Shown: positions 40,252-49,516 of the stretch, piece after piece
Position numbering within the stretch: the first letter of the stretch is position 1
How the letters are laid out: every line of letters starts with the position of its first letter
Assembly: GCA_022767745.1 (NCBI GenBank)
Contig: JALENN010000006.1
Location: 1 to 64,000 of the forward strand
Source: Alistipes sp.
GTDB lineage: Bacteria > Bacteroidota > Bacteroidia > Bacteroidales > Rikenellaceae
Direction of reading: 5' to 3'
DNA length: 64,000 nt
Position numbers and translations under genes: made by a program
Notes under the pieces: generated by a model
Seen by the model: the letters and a program-made list of their open reading frames with translations, nothing else
Databases searched by the model: none
What the model was told of the DNA's origin: nothing

Positions 40252-41151
40252 ATGGCAGAAGCTGTTAAAATATGGTCGGAAATTTCGCGTTCCTACCGCT
40301 CCTACCTGCGGCTGGAGAAGCACCTCGCGGCCAACACCATCGAGTCCTACATGCGTGATCTGGCGCAGTTTGCCCACTTCGTGCTGCGCTTCTACGATGT
40401 GCCGCCGCGCGAGGTGTCGCAGCAGATGGTCGAGCGTTACATGTCGTGGCTCTACGAGCGCGGGCGCGAGAAGAGCTCGCAGGCACGCAGCCTGAGCGGC
40501 ATAAAGAGCTTCTTCAACTTCATGCTGCTGAACGAGATGATCGAGACCTCGCCAGCCGAGATGGTCGAGGCGCCCAAGGCGGGACGCCCGCTGCCCGACA
40601 CGCTCACCGTCGAGGAGATCGACCGCCTCATCGGCAGCATCGACCCCGCCACCACCAAGGGGCTGCGCGACCGTGCCATACTCGAACTGCTCTACTCGTG
40701 CGGGCTGCGCGTGTCGGAGCTCTGCGACCTGAAAATAGGCGACCTCTTCTTCGGCGAGGGCTACATACGCGTCACGGGCAAGGGCGACAAGCAGCGGCTC
40801 GTGCCCGTGAGCGACATCGCCCGCGACCGCATACAGATCTACCTCGAGGCACGCCGCGCGGCCCGCAACAGCGAGGATACGCTCTTCCTGAACAACCGCG
40901 GCAGCCGCCTCACGCGCGTGATGATCTTCACCGTCATCCGCCAGGCGGCGCTGCGTGCCGGCATCGACAAGCGCATCAGCCCCCACACCTTCCGCCACTC
41001 CTTCGCCACGCACCTGCTCGAGGGCGGCGCCAACATACGCCAGGTGCAGGAGCTGCTGGGCCACGAGAACATCCTCACCACCGAGATCTACACCCACCTC
41101 GACTCGACCCACCTGCGCGACACGATGGAGGAGCACATGCGCATACCGTAG
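40252..41151 (+). CDS. xerD: Site-specific tyrosine recombinase XerD
   Basis: YSCGLRVSEL, GKGDKQRLVP, SPHTFRHSFATHLLEGGANIRQVQELLGHENILTTEIYTHL. Confidence 0.95.
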   Translation: MAEAVKIWSEISRSYRSYLRLEKHLAANTIESYMRDLAQFAHFVLRFYDVPPREVSQQMVERYMSWLYERGREKSSQARSLSGIKSFFNFMLLNEMIETSPAEMVEAPKAGRPLPDTLTVEEIDRLIGSIDPATTKGLRDRAILELLYSCGLRVSELCDLKIGDLFFGEGYIRVTGKGDKQRLVPVSDIARDRIQIYLEARRAARNSEDTLFLNNRGSRLTRVMIFTVIRQAALRAGIDKRISPHTFRHSFATHLLEGGANIRQVQELLGHENILTTEIYTHLDSTHLRDTMEEHMRIP

Positions 41152-41170
41152 CCACGCCGCCGCGGCAAAG

Positions 41171-41206
41171 CGGGTGAAATATTTGCAAGTCAGCGATATT
41201 TTCGCT
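41171..41206 (+). promoter_or_regulatory. Promoter of the sulfatase gene
   Basis: TTTG-N20-TATATTCG upstream of 41242; approximate coordinates. Confidence 0.55.
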
Positions 41207-41241
41207 ATATTCGGGACCTGCAACCTATAACGACACGAGCC

Positions 41242-42828
41242 ATGAAACGACCCCTCACCCCGGCCGTCGCCCTGCTCCCCGCCCTGGCCGCCACGGCCTG
41301 CGCCCCGCAGAGCGCCGTTGAGCGCAAGCCGCTCAACATAATCCACATCATGACCGACGACCACTCCTACCAGACGATCAGCGCCTACGGTCATCCCATT
41401 TCGCAGCTTGCTCCCACGCCCAACATCGACCGCCTGGCGGCCGAAGGCGTCACCTTCACCCGCGCCTATGTCGAGAACTCGCTCTCGACCCCCAGCCGCG
41501 CATGCCTCATAACGGGCCTCTACAGCCACCAGAACGGACAGCGCCGCCTCGGAGCCGGCATCGACACCACCAAGACATTCATCTCGGAGATCCTGCAGCA
41601 GAACGGCTACCAGACGGGCGTCGTGGGCAAGTGGCACATGCGCTGCGACCCCAAGGGCTTCGACTACTACTACATATTCAACGACCAGGGCGAATACTAC
41701 AACCCGCGTTTCCGCTCGCCGCAGTCGAACGGCGAGTACGTCCGCGAGGAGGGTTACTCGGCAGCCCTCGTGACCGACCACGCCATCGACTTCCTCGAGC
41801 ACCGCGACAAGGACAAACCCTTCTGCCTGCTCGTACACCACAAGGCGCCGCACCGCAACTGGATGCCCGAACCGAAGTATTACGACCTCTACGAGGATGT
41901 CGAGTTCCCCATGCCCGATAACTTCTACGACGACTACTCGGAGCGCGGCACGGCGGCCCGCAACCAGAAGATGAGCATCGACAAGGACATGGAGATGGTC
42001 TACGACCTTAAGGTCATCGAGCTGAAGGACGAAAAATCGTACGTGCCCGAGCCCAACAGCTACTGGAGTCCCGCCGCCGCGGGCCTCACGCCCGAGCAGC
42101 AGGAGGCGTGGAACGCCGCCTACGGCCCCAAGAACAGGGCTTTCGTCGAGGCCAACCTCTCGGGACGCGAGCTGGCGGAGTGGAAATACCAGCGTTACAT
42201 GCGCGACTACCTGCGCTGCATACGTTCGGTGGACGACGAGGTGGGACGCCTGCTCGACTACCTCAAGGAGCACGACATGCTCGACAACACGGTCATCGTC
42301 TACACCTCCGACCAGGGCTTCTACATGGGTGAGCACGGATGGTTCGACAAACGCTTCATGTACGAGGAGTCGTTCCGCACGCCGCTCATCGTGCGCTACC
42401 CCGGCGGACGCCAGGGCGAGGTGTGCGACCGCCTTGTGCAGAACATCGACTATGCCCCCACCTACCTTGCGGCGGCAGGCATCGAGCAGCCCGAATACAT
42501 GACGGGCCTCCCGCTGCAGCCCCTCTGCAAGGGACGCGAGCCGCGGCAGTGGCGCGAGGACCTCTACTACCACTACTACGACTACCCCGCCGAGCACCGC
42601 GTGCTGCGCCACGACGGCGTTAGCGACGGCCGCTACAAGCTCATACACTTCTACGACAAGGACAAGAATGGCAATGTGGTGATGCGTGAGGACGAGCTCT
42701 ACGACCTTGAGGCCGACCCATCGGAGATGCACAACATCATCGACCGCGAGGATATAGCCCGGGTGCGCGAGCGCCTGCAGAAGCGTCTCGACGAGTACCG
42801 CACGCAACTTGCCGTCGACGAATATTAG
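41242..42828 (+). CDS. Sulfatase (Ser-type)
   Basis: NIIHIMTDDHSYQTISAYG; STPSRACLITG active-site motif; VVGKWHM. Confidence 0.93.
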   Translation: MKRPLTPAVALLPALAATACAPQSAVERKPLNIIHIMTDDHSYQTISAYGHPISQLAPTPNIDRLAAEGVTFTRAYVENSLSTPSRACLITGLYSHQNGQRRLGAGIDTTKTFISEILQQNGYQTGVVGKWHMRCDPKGFDYYYIFNDQGEYYNPRFRSPQSNGEYVREEGYSAALVTDHAIDFLEHRDKDKPFCLLVHHKAPHRNWMPEPKYYDLYEDVEFPMPDNFYDDYSERGTAARNQKMSIDKDMEMVYDLKVIELKDEKSYVPEPNSYWSPAAAGLTPEQQEAWNAAYGPKNRAFVEANLSGRELAEWKYQRYMRDYLRCIRSVDDEVGRLLDYLKEHDMLDNTVIVYTSDQGFYMGEHGWFDKRFMYEESFRTPLIVRYPGGRQGEVCDRLVQNIDYAPTYLAAAGIEQPEYMTGLPLQPLCKGREPRQWREDLYYHYYDYPAEHRVLRHDGVSDGRYKLIHFYDKDKNGNVVMREDELYDLEADPSEMHNIIDREDIARVRERLQKRLDEYRTQLAVDEY

Positions 42829-42856
42829 AGACCGGAAACCCTAAACCATACACGCC

Positions 42857-43519
42857 ATGAAACGCACAGTTTTGCGCATCGCAATCATCGCGCTGGCCCT
42901 TGCCACCGCCATCTCATGCAAGAAACAGGAGGAACACCCCTCCTACGAACGTACGGCACGCATAGCCTCATACTATGGCGGCATGTCGGGCGAAGGCATA
43001 TTCAAGGTACTCAACGTCTGCGTCGACGGCAGGTGGGAGCACTGGTCCGAAATCAACGGCCTCGACTACGAGGAGGGATATGAATATGAGGTGCATGTAC
43101 GTTTCGACTACAACCACGACATGGAGGGGATGATGGATGTCATGTTCCCCTATTCGGGCACGCTCGTCGAACTCATCAGCAAGACACAACGCACGACCGA
43201 CGACTGCCCGCTGCCCACTTACGAGGAGTTTGAGAAGGGATACTTCACCGACCGTTACGAATACGAGGGCACGGCCCGCATAGCCTCATATATGGGTGAG
43301 CGCGCCGACGGCCGCGACCTGTTCGTATACTATAACGACACATGGCACATCTGGCCAGCGACGTGGCTCACGGGACTGGACTACGAGGAAGGCTATGAAT
43401 ACGTGATCGAGGTAGATGCCAACCTCGTATCCGTCACCGACTGCATCCCCGTATGCGACAACCGCTGCCTGAAGGTCATAAGCAAGACCCCAAAGCAGAC
43501 GACCGACTGCCCCTTCTGA
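42857..43519 (+). CDS. Lipoprotein with two DUF4377-like repeats
   Basis: Lipobox AISC; two copies of TARIASY...GLDYEEGYEY...VISKT...TTDCP. Confidence 0.75.
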   Translation: MKRTVLRIAIIALALATAISCKKQEEHPSYERTARIASYYGGMSGEGIFKVLNVCVDGRWEHWSEINGLDYEEGYEYEVHVRFDYNHDMEGMMDVMFPYSGTLVELISKTQRTTDDCPLPTYEEFEKGYFTDRYEYEGTARIASYMGERADGRDLFVYYNDTWHIWPATWLTGLDYEEGYEYVIEVDANLVSVTDCIPVCDNRCLKVISKTPKQTTDCPF

Positions 43520-43555
43520 CGGCAACGGCTCCCACGGCAAGCCCCTGCAAAAACG

Positions 43556-43594
43556 GCGGTCCCGGAATTCGACGATTCCGGGGCCGCTCTCTTT
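43556..43594 (+). terminator. Terminator hairpin
   Basis: GCGGTCCCGGAAT-tcgacg-ATTCCGGGGCCGC. Confidence 0.65.
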
Positions 43595-43810
43595 ATGTCG
43601 GAATATAAATGCGACGACAGGCCCTCACACCACCCTAAACGCCCCCGTAAAGCATAAAAATGCAAAAATATTGCATCTGCAACGAAATTAGGGCCGCGAA
43701 TCCAACCGCCGCACGGCACAAATTGCGTAATTTTACACTCACGTGCCCACCCCGCCGGGGCAGGCGGCACAAGAAGGGAAAGATTCACCGAACGGAAAAA
43801 ACTTACTGCC

Positions 43811-45259
43811 ATGATAACATTTGTCGCGGCCCTCGCGGCCCTCGTCCTCGGATACCTGCTCTACGGAGCCTTTGTCGAGCGGGTCTTCGGCGCCGACCCC
43901 AAACGCAAGACCCCCTGCTACACCCACGGCGACGGCGTGGACTACATACCCATGCCGACGTGGAAGGTCTACCTCATACAGTTCCTCAACATAGCCGGTA
44001 CGGGCCCCATCTTCGGTTCAATAATGGGCATACTGTTCGGCCCGGCGGCCTACCTGTGGATCGTGCTGGGCTCGATCTTCGGCGGCGCGGTACACGATTA
44101 CCTCTCGGGCATGATCTCGATACGCAAGTGCGGCATGAGCCTTCCCGAGATCGTGGGCGACGAGCTCGGAGGCGGCGTCCGGCAGGCCATGCGCCTCTTC
44201 TCGCTGGTGCTGATGGTGCTGGTGGGCACGGTCTTCGTCACCACGCCCGCGGGCCTGCTCGCCACCATGACGCAGGGATGGGGCTTCTTCGGCAGCATCA
44301 CGTTCTGGTCGGTCGTAATATTCATATACTACATCCTCGCCACGCTGCTGCCCATCGACGCCCTCATCGGGCGCATATACCCCCTCTTCGGCGTGGCGCT
44401 GCTCATCATGGCCGTGGGCGTCCTGGTCGGCATCTTCACCCACGGAGGATGGATGCCCGAGATAACCGACGCCTTCACCAACCACCATCCCAACGAATCG
44501 CTGCCCATCTTCCCGATGCTCTTCATCACCATAGCGTGCGGCGCCGTGAGCGGCTTCCACGCCACGCAGAGCCCCATGATGGCGCGCTGCATACGCAACG
44601 AACGCCTCGGCCGCCGCGTATTCTACGGCGCCATGATCACCGAGGGCATCGTCGCCATGATATGGGCCGCCGCCGCAATAAAGTATGCCGGCAGCTACGA
44701 GGGGCTGCAGCAGATGCTCACCTCGGGCGGCAACTCCAACCCCGCCGTGGTGGTCAACTTCATCTGCAACGACTGGATGGGCGGACTGGGCGCCATACTC
44801 GCCATACTGGGCGTCGTGGCTGCGCCCGTAACGTCGGGCGACACGGCCTTCCGCTGCGCCCGCCTCATCGCCTCCGACATACTCAAGCTGCGGCAGGACA
44901 GCATCTGGCGGCGCCTGGCCGTCTCGCTGCCGCTCTTCGTCATCGCCGCCGTGCTGATGAACGTCAACTTCGACATCCTGTGGCGCTACTTCGCATGGTT
45001 CAACCAGACGCTCTCGATATTCACCTTCTGGGCCCTCACCGTATGGCTCGCCCGCAACGGACGCACCTACGCCATCACGCTGCTGCCGGCGCTCTTCATG
45101 ACGGCCGTCTGCACGTCCTACATACTCGTGGCACCCGAGGGCTTCCGCCTGCCCCAGGCCGCGGGTGTGGCCGGAGGTCTGGCCGCTGCCGCCATGCTCG
45201 GCGCGATGTTCTTCCGCTGGCTGAGGCTCTACCGCGCAAACCGCCCCGTCGGCCAGTGA
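43811..45259 (+). CDS. CstA family carbon starvation/peptide transporter
   Basis: YTHGDGVDYIPMPTWKVYLIQFLNIAGTGPIFGSIMGILFGPAAYLWIVLGSIFGGAVHDYLSGM. Confidence 0.95.
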   Translation: MITFVAALAALVLGYLLYGAFVERVFGADPKRKTPCYTHGDGVDYIPMPTWKVYLIQFLNIAGTGPIFGSIMGILFGPAAYLWIVLGSIFGGAVHDYLSGMISIRKCGMSLPEIVGDELGGGVRQAMRLFSLVLMVLVGTVFVTTPAGLLATMTQGWGFFGSITFWSVVIFIYYILATLLPIDALIGRIYPLFGVALLIMAVGVLVGIFTHGGWMPEITDAFTNHHPNESLPIFPMLFITIACGAVSGFHATQSPMMARCIRNERLGRRVFYGAMITEGIVAMIWAAAAIKYAGSYEGLQQMLTSGGNSNPAVVVNFICNDWMGGLGAILAILGVVAAPVTSGDTAFRCARLIASDILKLRQDSIWRRLAVSLPLFVIAAVLMNVNFDILWRYFAWFNQTLSIFTFWALTVWLARNGRTYAITLLPALFMTAVCTSYILVAPEGFRLPQAAGVAGGLAAAAMLGAMFFRWLRLYRANRPVGQ

Positions 45260-45283
45260 CGCCTGCGCCCCGCAGCACAAAGC

Positions 45284-45319
45284 AGCGCCCCGATCTTCAC
45301 GTGAGAAGATCGGGGCGCT
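45284..45319. terminator. Bidirectional terminator-like hairpin between convergent cstA and exuT
   Basis: AGCGCCCCGATCTTC-acgtga-GAAGATCGGGGCGCT perfect 15-bp stem. Confidence 0.75.
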
Positions 45320-45344
45320 GAAGTTACGGCATCACAGCCGCCCG

Positions 45345-46781
45345 TTACAGTACGATAGGCTTGTACTTGGGCACGAAGGCCTTCATTGCGAGCCAGCTTG
45401 CGAGATAGGCCACGGCGCAGAACGAGAAGGCGATCATGTATCCCGCCTCGATGCCCTGATAGCCCATGAACGACATGTTGGTGTTGGCCGCGTGGTCGAA
45501 GAGACGGCCTGCACCCGTCTGTATGAGGAACGAGCCGACACCGCCCGCCATGCCGCCGATACCCGTAATGGTGGCGATCATCGACTTGGGGAACATGTCA
45601 CCCACCGTCGAGAATATGTTGGCCGACCACGACTGGTGCGCGGCGCAGGCTATGCCGACGAAGATGACGGGGAACCAGTACGAATAGCCCGACAGGGGCT
45701 GTGCCAGCAGCGCCAGCAGCGGGAAGAAGGCGAAGATAAGCATCGCACGCATGCGTCCCGCATAGGGGTTCATGCCGTAGCGCTCGATGAATATCGTAGG
45801 CAGGTAGCCGCCGAAGAGCGATATCATCACGATAAGGTAGAGCACGCCGAGCGCCACCTGGAACTCGAGGCTTGTCGACGACATGCCGCAGGCGTTCTTC
45901 AAGTACGAGGGCATCCAGAAGAGGTAGAACCACCACACGCCGTCGGCGATGGCCTTACCCGAGATGAAGGCCCACGTCTGGCGGTAACCGAAGCACTGCC
46001 ACAGCGACACCTTGGGGCCGCGCGACGTCTCCGCGGCGGGTTTCTCGGGCTCCGAGTCGGAGTTGATATACTCCAGCTCGGCAGCGCTGACCGAAGGGTT
46101 CTGATCCGGCTTCTTATATAAAAACTGCCAGAAACCCATCCACACGAAGCCCAGCGCACCGATTATGATGAACGAGGCCTCCCATCCGTAGCGCGCCGCC
46201 AGCGTCGGGATCAGGAACGGGGCTGCCAGGGCACCCACCGTCGAGCCGGCGTTGAAGATGCTGGTGGCGTAGGCACGGTCCTTCTTCGGGAAATACTCGG
46301 CCGTGGCCTTGTTCGCGGCGGGGAAGTTGCCCGCCTCACCCACGGCCAGCACACAGCGGGCGAGGATGAAGAGCGTGAGCGATATGAGCGCTATGCGCGA
46401 GATCAGTTCGGCATTGTCGACAACGGCGCGCATGGCGGCAGCGTCGGGCAGGTCGACCATCCACTCGGTGGCCACACCGCACAGGGCGTGGAGGCAGGCG
46501 CCTACCGACCATATTCCGATGCTCCACAAATAGCCCTTCTTGGTATCGAGCTTGTCGACGAAGCGGCCGGCGAAGAGCATCGCGATGGCATATACCAGCG
46601 AGAATATACCCGTCACCCAGCCGTAGTGGCTGTTGGTCCAGTGGAACTCGGGGCGGATGAAGTCCTCCCACGTGAGCGACAGCACCTGGCGGTCGAGGTA
46701 GTTTATCGTGGTGGCGAAGAAGAGCAGGGCGCATATCGTCCACCTGTAGTTGGTCATTTTCGAAGTGTTGCGTGTAGTCAT
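45345..46781 (-). CDS. exuT: MFS hexuronate transporter (ExuT-like)
   Basis: YRWTICALLFFATTINYLDRQVLSLTW, GEAGNFPAANKATAEYFPKKDRAYATSIFNAGS. Confidence 0.85.
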   Translation of the reverse strand: MTTRNTSKMTNYRWTICALLFFATTINYLDRQVLSLTWEDFIRPEFHWTNSHYGWVTGIFSLVYAIAMLFAGRFVDKLDTKKGYLWSIGIWSVGACLHALCGVATEWMVDLPDAAAMRAVVDNAELISRIALISLTLFILARCVLAVGEAGNFPAANKATAEYFPKKDRAYATSIFNAGSTVGALAAPFLIPTLAARYGWEASFIIIGALGFVWMGFWQFLYKKPDQNPSVSAAELEYINSDSEPEKPAAETSRGPKVSLWQCFGYRQTWAFISGKAIADGVWWFYLFWMPSYLKNACGMSSTSLEFQVALGVLYLIVMISLFGGYLPTIFIERYGMNPYAGRMRAMLIFAFFPLLALLAQPLSGYSYWFPVIFVGIACAAHQSWSANIFSTVGDMFPKSMIATITGIGGMAGGVGSFLIQTGAGRLFDHAANTNMSFMGYQGIEAGYMIAFSFCAVAYLASWLAMKAFVPKYKPIVL

Positions 46782-46830
46782 AAGGTTTGGGTTAGTAGTA
46801 GGTGGTAGGTATTGCAGGTTGAATGTAAGG

Positions 46831-47508
46831 TTACTTCGAGCGGCGGGCGGCTGCTATTACGGCCAGCGACTCGCGGCAGCGCGCCGTGATGTCGTCCCAG
46901 CGGCCCCCGGCCACCTCGGCGGCGGGGAAGAGCTTCGAGCCCATGCCCACCACGTCGACGCCGGCGGCGAACCACGCCTCGAGGTTCTGACGCTCGGGCT
47001 CGACCGCTCCCGTGGCCATTATCATCGTCCACGGCATCGGCGCCTTGACGTTCTTCACGAACGACGGGCCGCCCACGTTGCCCGCGGGGAAAATCTTTAT
47101 CAGGTCGCACCCCGCCTCCTGCGCCATGCCTATCTCGGTCACCGAGCCGCAGCCGGGGGTGTAGGGCACGCAGCGGCGGTTGCATACCTTCGCCACGTCG
47201 GGGTTGAACAGCGGGCCCACGATGAACGAGGCCCCGAGCTGTATGTAGAGTGCGGCCGTGGGGGCATCGACGATGCTGCCCGCACCGAGTATCATGTCGG
47301 GACACTCCTTTGCGGCCCAGCGCACCAGCGGACCGAACACCTCATGTGCGAAGTCGCCGCGGTTGGTGAACTCGAAGGCGCGCACACCGCCCTCGTAACA
47401 CGCCTTGACCACCTGCCTGGCGCGGTCAATGTCGGCCGAATAGAATACGGGTACCATGCCCGTCGAACACATCGCCGAGAGTACCTCTATCTTTGAAAAT
47501 CTTGCCAT
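46831..47508 (-). CDS. eda: 2-keto-3-deoxy-6-phosphogluconate/4-hydroxy-2-oxoglutarate aldolase
   Basis: [61 protein letters not shown]. Confidence 0.92.
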   Translation of the reverse strand: MARFSKIEVLSAMCSTGMVPVFYSADIDRARQVVKACYEGGVRAFEFTNRGDFAHEVFGPLVRWAAKECPDMILGAGSIVDAPTAALYIQLGASFIVGPLFNPDVAKVCNRRCVPYTPGCGSVTEIGMAQEAGCDLIKIFPAGNVGGPSFVKNVKAPMPWTMIMATGAVEPERQNLEAWFAAGVDVVGMGSKLFPAAEVAGGRWDDITARCRESLAVIAAARRSK

Positions 47509-47537
47509 ATCGTTGCTTGTCGTTATCGTGTTATACA

Positions 47538-48575
47538 TCAGCGTGCCACGCGGCCCGAGCCGTCGCCCTTCATCAGGTTCTCCACCTCGGCGACGCTCAC
47601 CATGTTGAAGTCGCCGTAGATCGTGTGCTTCAGGGCCGATGCCGCCGCCGCGAAGTTCAGCGCGCGCTGGTCGTCGTCGTATGTCAGCAGGCCGTAGATG
47701 AGGCCGCCCATGAACGAGTCGCCGCCGCCCACGCGGTCGACGATGTCGGTTATGTCGTATCGCGGCGAACTGTACAGCGTCTCGCCGTCGAAGAGCACGC
47801 CGCCCCACGTGTTGTGGTCGGCATTGATCGAGCCGCGCAGCGTTATCACCACCTTCTTCGCACGCGGGAAGCGGGCCATGAGCTGGCTGCACACGCTGCG
47901 GAAGGCGGCCGAGTCAACCTTGCCCTCCGTTGCGGCGGCGTCGAAGCCCTCGGGCTTGATGCCGAAGACCTTCTCGGCATCCTCCTCGTTGCCGAGGATC
48001 ACGTCGCAGCACTCCACCAGCGCGGGCATCACCTCCGAGGCCGTCTTGCCGTACTTCCAGAGGTTCTTGCGGTAGTTAAGGTCGCACGACACCTTAACGC
48101 CGAGGCGGTTGGCCGCACGGCAGGCATCGAGGCACACCTCCGCCGCCGAGGCGCTGATGGCGGGCGTGATGCCCGTCCAGTGGAACCAGTCGGCCCCCTC
48201 CAGCACCTTGTCCCAGTCGATCATGCCGCGCTCGACGGTTGCGGCCGACGAGTGGGCGCGGTCGTAGACGACCTTGCTCGGGCGGGCGACGGCGCCCGTT
48301 TCGAGATAGTATATGCCGAGGCGCTCGCCTCCGTAGACGATGTTCGAAGTGCCGACACCGAAACTGCGCAACTCGGCCGCGCACGCCTCGCCCATGTCGT
48401 TGCGGGGCAGGCGCGTCACATAGTCCACGTCGATGCCGTAGTTTGCCAGCGACACCGCTACATTGGCCTCGCCGCCGCCGAAGGTGGCGTTGAAGCTGCG
48501 TGCCTGGCGAAATCTGAGATGATCGGGTGTGGCCAGCCGAAGCATGATCTCCCCGAAAGTGACGACTTTGCTCAT
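47538..48575 (-). CDS. kdgK: PfkB family 2-keto-3-deoxygluconate kinase
   Basis: [58 protein letters not shown]. Confidence 0.92.
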   Translation of the reverse strand: MSKVVTFGEIMLRLATPDHLRFRQARSFNATFGGGEANVAVSLANYGIDVDYVTRLPRNDMGEACAAELRSFGVGTSNIVYGGERLGIYYLETGAVARPSKVVYDRAHSSAATVERGMIDWDKVLEGADWFHWTGITPAISASAAEVCLDACRAANRLGVKVSCDLNYRKNLWKYGKTASEVMPALVECCDVILGNEEDAEKVFGIKPEGFDAAATEGKVDSAAFRSVCSQLMARFPRAKKVVITLRGSINADHNTWGGVLFDGETLYSSPRYDITDIVDRVGGGDSFMGGLIYGLLTYDDDQRALNFAAAASALKHTIYGDFNMVSVAEVENLMKGDGSGRVAR

Positions 48576-48730
48576 ATTGGAAAAAACAGGTTAGTCTGAT
48601 TGATCTATTAAGACAAAGTTATGCAAAATTTATCTACGGGAAAAGATTTCGGCCCCCGTTTTTGGCCCGCGCTCAGCATTTTCACCCATTTTGCGGGCAT
48701 ATCGCCCGCCCGGGCCGGCAACAACGGAGC

Positions 48731-48752
48731 GGGGCGGCCATGCGGCCGCCCC
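48731..48752 (-). terminator. Hairpin downstream of recO
   Basis: GGGGCGGCC-ATGC-GGCCGCCCC; no T-run. Confidence 0.4.
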
Positions 48753-48772
48753 GGCAAAACAGAAGTCCGTGT

Positions 48773-49498
48773 TCAGAACACCTCCTGCAGGATCCGTATC
48801 GACTGCACGGAGTGGATCGTGTCGAGATGGTAGGCATAATATGCCAGCAACGCCCTCAGGAACTCCACACGCTGGTTGCGGTTCAGCCCCACCTCGCCCA
48901 GATAGCGCACGTCGCACTCCAGCATGTCGCGCAGGATCAGGGCATTCTGCTGCGACATGGCATGCTCGCGCGGCGGCGCGGTGACGGTGTAAAGGCCCTC
49001 GGCGATGTCGAACCACGCATCGGGCATATATTCGTTGCCGGGCGAGAAGCCCAGGAAACGGCACAGATTGGACAAAAACCAGAGATGGAAATTGGCCACG
49101 CCCTCGGTGGCCGTATCGAGCGCCTCGACCGAGCCCCACACGAAATCGAACAGCATGGCGTTCGCCTCGCTCTCACGGACAAGGCGGTACAGCACCTCGG
49201 CCATGAAGAGCGCGATGGAGGATTTCTTCACGTCGAAGGGTATCGACTGCAGCACGATACCCGCATGCACCTCGCCCAGGCGGTGCATATCCATCTTCGG
49301 CGACTCCAGTCCCTCGAACTCCCGCGCGAACATGGGCTGGAAGAGCGCCTGCCGCGAGCCGTGGCCGCGGCGCGACCCCAGTCCCTGCACCATGTAACTC
49401 TGACGGCCCACGGTCGAGGTGAGCATCTGCACCACCATGCCCTTCTCGCCGTACTTCACCGTACCGATCACCACGCCGCGCGCGGTGTAACGTCTCAT
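48773..49498 (-). CDS. recO: DNA repair protein RecO
   Basis: ARGVVIGTVKYGEKGMVVQMLTSTVGRQSYMVQGLGSRRG. Confidence 0.9.
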   Translation of the reverse strand: MRRYTARGVVIGTVKYGEKGMVVQMLTSTVGRQSYMVQGLGSRRGHGSRQALFQPMFAREFEGLESPKMDMHRLGEVHAGIVLQSIPFDVKKSSIALFMAEVLYRLVRESEANAMLFDFVWGSVEALDTATEGVANFHLWFLSNLCRFLGFSPGNEYMPDAWFDIAEGLYTVTAPPREHAMSQQNALILRDMLECDVRYLGEVGLNRNQRVEFLRALLAYYAYHLDTIHSVQSIRILQEVF

Positions 49499-49516
49499 TG
49501 CAGCGCCGCCCATCCG

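Noticed and set aside
40252-41151. XerD as an integrase marking a mobile element
   Set aside because: Chromosomal XerD-like housekeeping sequence beside prmA; no att sites, tRNA target or cargo genes nearby.
40207-42807. 866-aa minus-strand ORF across xerD and the sulfatase
   Set aside because: Spans two well-supported genes on the other strand; Val/Leu/Ala/Asp-rich shadow sequence.
46831-47892. 353-aa ORF fusing eda to an upstream sequence
   Set aside because: The upstream part lies out of frame inside kdgK; the eda start is taken at [13 protein letters not shown] (47508).
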